This document shows positions 54,362 through 62,494 of a DNA stretch of 64,000 nt, one piece after another. The translations under genes and the position numbers were made by a program. Within the stretch, counting starts at the first letter, position 1. Every line of letters starts with the position of its first letter. The stretch is taken from assembly GCA_922989275.2 (NCBI GenBank), contig OV277866.1, forward strand, positions 79,458,328-79,522,327, read 5' to 3'. This DNA is from Gari tellinella (Eukaryota; Mollusca; Bivalvia; Cardiida; Psammobiidae). The notes under the pieces are model-generated. The model ran no database searches. It worked only from the letters and a program-made list of their open reading frames with translations, and was not told the DNA's origin.

Positions 54362-54995
54362 CACAACCCATTACTCCATAACCTGTTTCTAATTTTGAAG
54401 AGAGGCGACTTCTTAAAGTAGGTTGAAAGTAAAGCTGAATGCGCCTTATGGCATGGCACATTCTGCTTCATTTTCAGCCTACTTTAAGATACAAGCTAGA
54501 AAATAGAACATATTTCATATGATATATATTCATGACTGTGTAAAGTAGAACTATTTTCTTCTGTGGATGAATTAATTAACTCTTTGCTCCCTGAAACTTG
54601 AAATGGACAATTCCAGTTTCCATTTTAATCTAGTCCATTTCTGACTTTTAAGGGTTGTTTTTGTCAATGTTTGGCATTATGACAAACAGTGAAGACCCTG
54701 ATCAGAGGGCTCCTTTTGGAGCCCTCTGATCTGGGTCTTCACTGTTTGCATAGGACAAGTGTTCTATTCACATGTACCCTGTTTGAAAAGGATGCCTATA
54801 TGCGGGACTAGGGTTCAAAGGGTTAAAGGCGTATTAATGGGTAAAGCACATTCTGCTTTGCTTTTCAACCTGCTTTAAGCTACATTCTGCTAGAATATAG
54901 AAAATATTTCTTATGATACATATTTATAACTGTTTAAATTGGAACTATTTTCATCAATGCAGAAATAAATTAAAGGCTTAAAAGGGCCTAATTAT
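54362..54995. mobile_element. Family A MITE with family C nested at its TTAA
   Basis: The family A arm ...TGGATGAAT-TAATTAA | CTCTTTGCTCCC ... TTCAAAGGG | TTAAAGGCGTATTAATGGG: family C copy 54580-54822 (243 bp) sits in the TTAA of GAATTAAAGGCG. Family A sequence then continues (54840-55010, another right half). Confidence 0.75.
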
Positions 54996-55149
54996 GGCGT
55001 AATGGGTTAAAATGACAGCAGTTCATGTAGGAGTTTTACATAAGATTCATATCAATATAAACATAGTTGCTCACTTTTCACAATAAATGCACAATTAATC
55101 CTGTACATATAATTGACCTTAGCATAATACCCGTTGAATGTCTTGAGTA

Positions 55150-55304
55150 CAGACTCCAAGGTTATAAAGCTTTTGTGTTGAGTCTAGAGTAGTTCTCAAG
55201 CTTTTGATTGGTCAGATTTGAGCCTAAGCTCAAATCGGATCAATCAAATGCTTGAGAACGCATTCAGACTCAGCTCAAACTCTTTATAACCTTGGATCCT
55301 GGCT
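55150..55304. mobile_element. GGTTATAAAG/CCAAT palindromic MITE
   Basis: GACTCCAAGGTTATAAAGCT ... TTTATAACCTTGGATCCTG; centre GAGCCTAAGCTC. Confidence 0.7.
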
Positions 55305-55379
55305 TAAATAGTCAACCCTGGAACTTTCAATGGACAGTTCCAGTTTCCAATTTAGTCTTGTCCGTTTATGACTATGTAA

Positions 55380-55560
55380 CTCTTGTGGGTTATTTGGTTC
55401 CCTTATGGATCATTTTTGTTACCAAAACATGAACCTTACTTAGAATTCTGGGTAAAAACTGGTCTAAATTAGCAAACATGGTAGACCTAGATCAGTGGGC
55501 TCCTATATGGAAATGGGATCCTCTAATCTGGGTCTACACTGTTTGCAAATGTAATGAGAA
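55380..55560. repeat. GGGTCTACACTGTTTGC palindrome element (third family with TGGTCTAAATTAGC)
   Basis: Inverted relative of 17995-18240 and 44345-44500: AGAATTCTGGGTA...CTGGTCTAAATTAGCAAAC, then a palindrome at 55473-55546. Confidence 0.5.
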
Positions 55561-55804
55561 TGTTTTAAACATGTACATGGTGTTGAAGAGTTCAAGGAAT
55601 TTTTTGCATTGTAATTCAAAATATGCAGACCCTGATCACGGGACAGGACAGTTTTGGGCAGGTACTCTGATTATAAAGGACAAGATTGACTGTAACATAT
55701 TCAGTCTCAATACCTTTGCAAACCTTTACAAACTATGTGAATTCAGATGATGCTGCGTCTCATCAAGATCCAAACTGTTTGTCACTCTGTCAATGGAAAC
55801 TTAA

Positions 55805-56034
55805 CCTGTTTACTCCATAGCCTGTTTCTAGTTTTGAAGAAAGGTAACCACTTAATGCAGGTTGAAAGTAAAGCAGAATGTGCCTTAAGGCACATTCTGC
55901 TTTACTTTCAGCCTGCTTTAAGCTATCTTCTGCTAGAATTTAGAAAATAATTGGTATGAAACATATTCATGACTGTATAAATTGGAGCCAATTTCTTCAG
56001 TGGATGAATAAAAGGTGTATTTATGGGTAATGGG
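55805..56034. mobile_element. Family A MITE
   Basis: TTAA 55801 and 56035; hairpin 55857-55923 AAAGCAGAATGTGCCTTAAG perfect. Confidence 0.8.
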
Positions 56035-56405
56035 TTAAACAAATCCATGTCTGTTTTTTAAGGGATTGGATTTATCTAATTAATTGTTTGTATTGGGGCA
56101 TTCTATGTGCCCATCTAGAGAAACTTGAAAGATTAATATCTCAAAGAGTTAACTCTCTCAGGTGAAATTTATTATATAAAATGTTCCTTTACTATTTAGG
56201 AAAGGGTTAAAAATTGTAATACTATAGATTCACTTCCTTATTTTCTACAATAACATTATCATTTAAAATTAAACTATTTTAGTATGTTTATTTATAATTT
56301 TATGATGTTTATTGAAAACATTTATGATGCTAAATAAAAATTGTCATAAAGGGAGGTAATAACAGTGCAAAATGAACCCTGAAATACAGTGTTTGGCAGT
56401 TCAAC

Positions 56406-56655
56406 AGGGCTGCCATTTCTGCAGATTTTCCTAAATCTTCGGATTTATTTCCAGTACAAAGTAGCTTAAAGCAGGCTGAAAGTAAAGCAGAATGCGCCTT
56501 CAGGCGCATTCTGCTTTACTTACAGTCTGCTTTAAGAAGTCGCATGTCAACAAAACAGAAACAGGCTATGGGGTAAAGGTACGAATTGTAAAATCGCACT
56601 TGAAAAATGCAAATTTGGAAATCTTAGGATTTTTCATGCCAACTTATGGCAGCCC
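56406..56655. mobile_element. Composite MITE: CAGGGCTGCCAT ends, AAAGCAGAATG hairpin
   Basis: CAGGGCTGCCATTTCTGCAG ... CTTATGGCAGCCCTGG. Hairpin 56465-56536. The right arm also contains ACAGGCTATGGGGTAAAGG of family A. Confidence 0.7.
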
Positions 56656-57036
56656 TGGTTCAATGTTGCTACAATCACCTGCAGATTAATAAATTTAAGA
56701 TGCTTCAACGCACTTAGCTGTCAATAAACGCACATTGTTGTCAAAAAACTATCTTTCACATATCACAACATAATTAACCTTTTCATGCAGAATTGTTGGC
56801 CGCTTCAAATATATCGTCTGCAAAAAAGGTCAAAATAAGTTTAATGCTCAAATTTTTAAACTGAAGAAAAGCTGAATATAAAAGCAGTTTGGATCCAGAT
56901 CAGACACCAAACTGTTTGTCACTCTGGCAATGGAACAAAATAATTGTTTACAGTAACACAATTGTTGCAGAAAGCTATATTACCTTGTGCTCAAAAAGTT
57001 TAAAAAAATCTGTAAATGTTGGAGATTATTTTTCTT

Positions 57037-57268
57037 ACCCAATTACTCTATAGATTTGCATTTTTAAAGACTTTAACTTAATTCTCCTCTGCAGAAAAAA
57101 GTGCCAATTAACATAGTCATAAACTATAATACTATTGTAGCAGGCTGAAAGTAATTAATGCAGAATGTGCCATAAAGCACATTCTGCTTTACTTTCAACC
57201 TGCTTTAAGTGACCACCTGTCTTCAAAACTAGAAACTGGCTATATGGGAATGGATCAATCTCAAATCT
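57037..57268. mobile_element. Family A MITE, worn ends
   Basis: ACCCAATTACTCTATAGATT to TATATGGGAATGG; hairpin 57139-57210. Confidence 0.6.
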
Positions 57269-57559
57269 ACAATACAATGTATTTGAACTCTGTAGTGTGG
57301 CACCCAGGTTCAACTTCTGCCAGAATGGATGCTACACGAAAGGATTAACTCATCAAACCCTATCAAGTAGTATACTTAACATTTACAAACAGTATACCAA
57401 TGAAAAATACACTTGTCCTATGCAAACAGTGTAGAACCAAATCAGAGGACTTCTAAAGGAGCCCTCTGATCAGGATTTTCACTGTTTGTAATCAGGCAAA
57501 ATATTGTTAAAATCAAACATAAAAGCTGAACAATGGACTAGACTGAATTGGAAACTGGA

Positions 57560-57988
57560 AATTTGGTATATGCAAATGAGGCTTCCAAAATCATTTTATG
57601 TTGGGAAATTAGTGAATATATTATATAGCGCAGCAAACACCTCTTTGTGTGAGCTTAAGCTTTGCATTGACAGAGTTTGTTGTTGCTGGGTCACTCGGTT
57701 TGCACGTTACAAATGGTGGCAGCGGTAGGATAAAGACAACTGCCTGACCGGAGTTGTCTTACCCATAACTCTCCCAGGGTCCAAGTTTCGGGACGAGACT
57801 TCTTGGAGAGGAGAGTTATGTAACATTTGTGGAACGTTGGTACATGTATATGCAAATGAGGATTCCAAAATCATTGTTTGTTGGGAAGAGAGTGAATATA
57901 TATCGTGCAACAAACACCTCTTTATGTGAGCTCAAGCTTTGCAACTACAGGGTTTGTTGTTGCTGGGTCTCTCGGTTTGCATGTTACA
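57560..57988 (+). mobile_element. TRIM: miniature LTR retroelement with PBS, PPT and octamer sites
   Basis: Two direct repeats (57560-57711, 5' truncated, and 57819-57988, 170 bp) share TATATGCAAATGAGG, ACAAACACCTCTTT and TTTGTTGTTGCTGGGT. The complete copy has TGTAACA...TGTTACA ends. TGGTGGCAGCGGTAGGA right after the first repeat looks like a primer-binding site, and GGAGAGGAGAG before the second like a polypurine tract. The 107 bp between them has no coding capacity. The element interrupts a TTAA-family MITE (sequence at 57520-57559 resumes as AGTTTCAGG after 57990). Confidence 0.75.
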
Positions 57989-58026
57989 TAAGTTTCAGGA
58001 GTGAATTAGTTGTTTGTGAGTCTTAA

Positions 58027-58271
58027 CCCTTTACCTGATAGGAGCGACTTTTAGCGTATCTAATTTATTTCTACGCTGAAGAAAATAGTTCAAGTTTATA
58101 CTCTCATGAACAATTACTATAACAAGTATTTTTATATAGCCTAGCAGATGGTTGTTTAAAGCAGGCTGAAAGTAAAGCAGAATGTGCCTTAAGGCACATA
58201 CTGCTTTACTTTCAACCTATTTTAAGTGATCACCTGTATTTAATGTTATATACGGGTTATTGGGTAAAGGG
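58027..58271. mobile_element. Family A MITE, 245 bp
   Basis: TTAA 58023 and 58272; hairpin 58156-58225. Confidence 0.75.
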
Positions 58272-58326
58272 TTAAAGAAGACAAAATGTGTTAGTGATTT
58301 CCAGTCAAGGAAAAATGCATGGTTAA

Positions 58327-58532
58327 CCCTTATCCTGCGGCGATATCGTCTGCTTCGAAATTGTCGTCTGCAAAATCTGTTAAATCTAGATCTATACATT
58401 GTTTAAGTAAAGAAACCTAAAGACGAGTGTCAAACAGTTTTGATCCAGATCAGACACCGCGGTAACACAGCGTCTGATTTGGATCAAAACTGTTTGCAAA
58501 AATCAGTAAAGTCGCGACCAGCAGGCAAAGGG
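58327..58532. mobile_element. Family B relative, 206 bp, TTAA flanks
   Basis: TTAA 58323 and 58533. CCCTTATCCTGCGGCGATAT ... GACCAGCAGGCAAAGGG. Same length as the other family B copies but only the ends, TCGTCTGC words and palindrome position are shared. Confidence 0.75.
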
Positions 58533-58755
58533 TTAAATTAAGTACTTGTTTAAATGAGGCTAGTAGAGAGCTTAGAGTAGGGTAACTGGTGTAAGTGTTA
58601 ATTTGTTACTACATGTGGTTATTATATAAGAAACAATAAATCTTTGCATAATATGTATCTGGTGCTGAAAAACCAGTGTTATTTATCTATTCTCCTGTTA
58701 AAATATCCTCTGCTTTGAAATTTTCATCTGCAAATTTATTGATATTTAGATTTAC

Positions 58756-58956
58756 AGGGCTCCAGACGGGAGGGAGTAAACTGAACAAATACAAATTTTC
58801 TTACTCAATTTAGCACCAATGGTTTTACTACTGGTAAGAATTAATTGTCTTGAAGAGATGATTGTTATGAGTAGTGACATCAAAGGGTTTAATGCAGAAA
58901 CAAAGATTTTAGTTTTGGATATATGGTCATCATATACCCCCTTATCTGGAGCTCGG
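58756..58956. mobile_element. GGGCTCCAGATAAGGG-type MITE, decayed
   Basis: AGGGCTCCAGACGGGAGGGA to CCCCTTATCTGGAGCTC; hairpin weak. Confidence 0.55.
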
Positions 58957-59365
58957 GATTGATAATTTTTTAAAAACAAAGAAACCTATACTGAGTGTCA
59001 AAAAGCTATGATCCAGATCAGATGTCATGTTAAATACCAGTCAAATCATGACTGGCTATCAGGGTTAATGGTTGCTAAGTGTGCTGGTTTAACCCATTAC
59101 TAGGTCAAATCATAAAATAACCTTGATTACACTTATAGTAATTGAGGCTACAAATCTTATTGGATGTTGATGCAACTTAGTCAAAATGTCAAATTTTAAT
59201 ATGGGTCATTTGATGCCCAAAACTAGGTTGCTCAAAGGTCAAATCATAGAAAAACCCTGTTAACACTCTAGAGACTACAGCATCTCATTCGATTTTAATG
59301 AAACTTTGCTCAAAATGTTTGCCTCATTGATATTTAGGTCAGGTTTGAATGTGGTTCGTGTCAAG

Positions 59366-59455
59366 TTAGATAGATAGATAAATTTTATTTTAAGTCGGCA
59401 AGACATAATATAGACAACAATTGATAAGCCATAAAGGCCTTTGAACCGAACTAAA
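59366..59455 (-). mobile_element. Non-LTR retroelement 3' tail, (GATA)n
   Basis: Read on the minus strand the segment ends AATAAAATTT(ATCT)n, a polyadenylation-like signal followed by a short simple repeat, as in 3' ends of CR1/RTE-type elements. It splits one unit of the 140 bp array. Confidence 0.4.
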
Positions 59456-59722
59456 TGTAGGTCTCTAGGTCAAATCAAAGAAAAAACGGTGTTAACACTC
59501 TAGAGGCTACAAATCTAATTTTATCTGAATGAAATTAAGTCAGAATGTTTGCCTACATAAAATCTAGGTCGAATTAAGATGTGAATCATGTCCAGTCAAA
59601 AACTAGGTCACAAGGTCAAATCAAAGAAAATCTTTTTAACACTCTAGAGGCTACAAATCTGATTAAATCTTAATGAAACTTAGTTAAAATGTTCATCTCA
59701 TTGATAACTTGGTCAAGTTTAA

Positions 59723-59938
59723 CCCATTACCCCATAGCCTGTTTCTTCTTTTGAAAATAGGTGATCACTTAAAGCAGGTTGAAAGTAAAGCAGAATGTGC
59801 CTTTACTTTCTGCCTGCTTTGAGCTACCATCTTCTAAAATATAGAAAATATTTTTTATACAACATATTCAGTGGATTTACTTTCTTCAGTGGAGGAATAA
59901 ATTAAAGGCGTTAAAAGGCGTATTTATGGGGTAATGGG
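59723..59938. mobile_element. Family A MITE inside the 140 bp array
   Basis: TTAA 59719 and 59939. Removing it and one TTAA restores GGTCAAGTTTAAGGTGGA of the array unit. Confidence 0.85.
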
Positions 59939-60044
59939 TTAAGGTGGATTATGTTGGTTCAAAAACTAGATCACTAGGTCAAATGATAGAAAAACCTTGT
60001 TAACATTCTAGACCACATTTTGCACTTTATCTTTAAACGAATTA

Positions 60045-60241
60045 TTTTTTGATGGATATTTAACTGTGTGGTAATATTCATTTCTTACATAGTCTAAACT
60101 AAGGCCTCGAGCGGTGTTAATCCCCAATGAGATGTCAGAACAGTTGGCTGACGAAGTCCGAAGTACTCGGACGAAAGCTACCAGGTATTGCTTTCTACAT
60201 TTTGTGTGTGAAATTGAAAAGTTTAGACTAATAGTAAGAAA
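60045..60241 (+). mobile_element. Hammerhead-ribozyme-bearing insertion with 13 bp target duplication
   Basis: The same 13 bases, TTTAAACGAATTA, flank the unit at 60032-60044 and 60242-60254, so about 197 bp were inserted. Near its ends lie inverted repeats (ATTTCTTAC.ATAGTCTAAACT and its complement at 60218-60240). Inside is a hammerhead-like core at 60148-60176. It interrupts a 140 bp tandem repeat unit, as shown by sibling units. Penelope-like elements and retrozymes are the known metazoan carriers of such ribozymes. Confidence 0.65.
60148..60195 (+). ncRNA. Hammerhead ribozyme core motif
   Basis: CTGACGA at 60148-60154, one extra A, stem II GTCCG/CGGAC (60156-60160 with 60168-60172, loop AAGTACT), then GAAA at 60173-60176 and a short possible stem III (GC...GC) up to GCTTT at 60190. 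CUGANGA, a paired stem II and GAAA are the conserved core. An extra A between CUGANGA and stem II is known in a viroid hammerhead. The cleavage site and stem I pairing are not certain. Confidence 0.55.
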
Positions 60242-60563
60242 TTTAAACGAATTAGTTTGAAGGTTGCCCTGGAATGGCTGGATGAAATCTAGGTCATGTT
60301 TTAATATGGATCATTAGGTGTTAAAACTAGGTCAATAGGTCAAATCATAGAAATATCTTGTTGATACTCAAAAGGCCACACATCTCATTTGATCTCATTG
60401 AATATTTGTCAAAATGTTAACCTCAGCAATATCTAGGTCAAGGCATATGTGGGTTATGTCTGGTCAAAAACTAGGTCAATAGGTCAAATCATAAAAAGAC
60501 TTACAACTAAATAGGTTGTTTCCAAGCTCAGGATTTGACATATTGATGAGTTTTTCATGACTC

Positions 60564-60990
60564 TGAGCAAAGTTTGTTTTTACCTCCATAAAAAGCCAAG
60601 TGACAAAAGTCAAAGATCCAACCGATAAACTCAAAAAATGTGGAGTCATTTACCATCTGCAATGTGAAAACTGCAAAGAAGATTATATAGGAGAAACGGC
60701 AAGAACCCTAGGGACTAGACTGAAAGAACATACAACAAGAAGTAACTCAGCTATTTTCGAACACTGTACAAACACTGGACATTCCATAAAATCAGAAAAC
60801 GCCAAAGTACTGACATCAGAAAGTGGTCTGATTAGAAGGAAAGTAAAAGAGGCGATAGAGATAAAACAGCGGCGCCCATCACTGAACCGAGACGAGGGTC
60901 TGGACCTCCCCCCCCCCCCCCCCCCCCCCCCCCCGTGTACACACAACTCCTCTCAAGATCACGTGACTTGCCTACGTCACGTGACCCGCC
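60564..60990 (+). pseudogene. Penelope-like element remnant: GIY-YIG endonuclease end
   Basis: The frame from about 60600 encodes KCGVIYHLQCENCKEDYIG followed by ETARTLGTRLKEHTTRSNS and EHCTNTGH, with GVIY and YIG as the two strands of a GIY-YIG nuclease in the Penelope arrangement (zinc-binding Cys pair, ARTL.TRLKEH). The C-terminal EAIEIKQRRPSLNRDEGLDL is also typical. The reverse transcriptase is missing (5' truncation), and the frame runs into 27 consecutive C where family members read LPPxYD. The Ty3 LTR begins at 60998. Confidence 0.75.
60908..60934 (+). repeat. Poly-C tract (27 C)
   Basis: An uninterrupted run of 27 C inside the Penelope remnant. The opposite strand is a G27 run with quadruplex potential and is prone to length errors in sequencing, so the reading frame beyond it is unreliable. 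Confidence 0.95.
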
Positions 60991-60997
60991 AAACTAG

Positions 60998-62224
60998 TGT
61001 AACGTGTCCGGGTACGGGTCTGGGTTTCTTAACCAAGACCAGTACTAAATCTAACTATAATATCAAATTTTCCTTAAGCTACTTGCTTATAAATATTGAT
61101 TCTAGAACATAGAACTAAAAGTTTTCAATTGGAATATTTCCACTAAAGAACTACATATAAATACAAAGTTTCAGCTAACTGCTGCTGGACTGGGTCCACG
61201 AACCAGTTCCAAACAAAGGTTGAATAATAAACTAATTAACACAAAACAACACTATATATATATACACTAGTACAAGAAATAACCCAACAAGAGCTACAAT
61301 AAAAATGCCTAGATACGAGGCATTGACTAAACCCAGGACCGATGTGCAAGCACTTGTGCCAGTGCACCAGCCCCAGACCTACAGCTCCAGTATGTCTAAG
61401 ACAGATACTGAAACTCTACTTTGTATGTGTAACCCTCTATGGTTCTTAAAAACAAATCAGCACTAACGCTATCTAAACACTGACTCAAACCCTGTACCCA
61501 GTACTTGACTCCAGTCCACGTTTAACAACTATATGCATGGATACACACAGACTCAGTACCAGTACCCAGTATTCGACCCCAGTCCACGTTTAACAATATG
61601 CGACTGGGCGTCAAGCAGTACTCGGTGCTTGGTACCCGGTACCTAGTCTAGATCTATGGGGACTGAGTCCAACTGCGACCCGGTGCTGGTGTTTAGGTAA
61701 GAGGACTTTAATTAAACCTGGTCTGCAAACAAATGATCCCTTTCGGGTTGCAAGTGAATGAGTTCAGGTTGCAAACTGTAAGTCTTCTTAGTATCCCTAA
61801 ACACGAACCAAAGCCCCAGTAATAAATCTGCGAGTTTAATTATTTGTTCAGTTGAAGTGAACGCTTCGACGGCTGTGACCAGAATGACAGTTTAGTAAGA
61901 AATTTCGACTTATATAGGCACTTTGACTTCCGGACATGCGCAATGCTATCATCCGTTTTGGTAAATAAACTGTATAAACACTATGATTAGGACATTTGCT
62001 GGGTTATTTTGCAACATAAATAGATACAAACGAAGGTAAGTGACGAACAGATTACTCACATTTCTTGGTAGAAGGTTTATCTTTTGAATACGGGGAGCGT
62101 CTGCAAATTATCATCAACCGGAAATAAACTTGAGAACAATATGAAACGGGATAAAAGATCTACGGCCCTAAAATGTTTCAACGTTTTGCGGTGCCGCCGC
62201 ATAGTAAAACCTCTGTTCGTCACA
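60998..62224 (-). mobile_element. 3' LTR of the Ty3/Gypsy element
   Basis: On the minus strand the purine-rich tract at 62240-62225 (GTTGAGGCGGGGGTAG) is followed by TGTGACG at 62224. The proposed other end, CGTTACA at 60998, is its near-perfect inverted partner (TG...CA), giving 1227 bp. A TATATAAG box lies at 61916-61909 on the same strand. The LTR contains a 68 bp spaced direct repeat (61494-61536 and 61562-61601). The 5' LTR is outside the window, so identity between LTRs cannot be checked; the lower boundary is the less certain one. Confidence 0.6.
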
Positions 62225-62240
62225 CTACCCCCGCCTCAAC
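62225..62240 (-). other. Polypurine tract of the Ty3/Gypsy element
   Basis: The purine-rich, G5-containing run directly next to TGTGACG is where plus-strand DNA synthesis would start. It lies about 255 bases beyond the Pol stop codon. Confidence 0.6.
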
Positions 62241-62494
62241 TTTAAGCGTCCCGCTTAAAAATTAAGACATTGAATCAAAGAACAACAACACCAAATATAA
62301 CTAGAAAACAATCATATTCATCACTTCTTCGACAACCCACTGCTTTATCAGGTAAGTATGTAATGTTTAGGTCCATCTGGCCTGGCACTCTCTCTAAAAT
62401 TAAACTCTTAATCAACTTTGAAACAACGATATGAACTTTAACAAATGAACTATAAGGTAACTATTCTGCAATGTATGACTGTCCTTGACAGTTT

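Larger units (their letters stand above)
59080..60530 (+). repeat. Degenerate tandem array, about 140 bp units (AGGTCAAATCATAGAAAAAC), 7 copies
   Basis: Units start near 59103, 59238, 59466, 59612, 59978, 60330 and 60481. Spacing is 135-151 bp once three insertions are subtracted: a (GATA)n retroelement tail at 59366-59455, an AAAGCAGAATG-hairpin MITE at 59723-59938 flanked by TTAA, and the hammerhead unit at 60045-60241. Each unit repeats TTAACACTCTAGAGGCTACA and related words. Confidence 0.8.

Noticed and set aside
1246..55750. Many 60-100 codon frames with NSLDPDQTP..ASDQ..NCL or KQVESKAECALRRILLYFQPALS peptides
   Set aside because: They are translations of the CAAACAGTTT and AAAGCAGAATG palindromes on both strands; the same peptide appears wherever the repeat lies, with no other support. 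They should not be annotated as proteins.
19171..59820. Regularly recurring hairpins as a CRISPR-like array or structured RNA genes
   Set aside because: They lie inside elements with terminal repeats and target duplications, at irregular spacing and in both orientations, in an intron-bearing animal genome.
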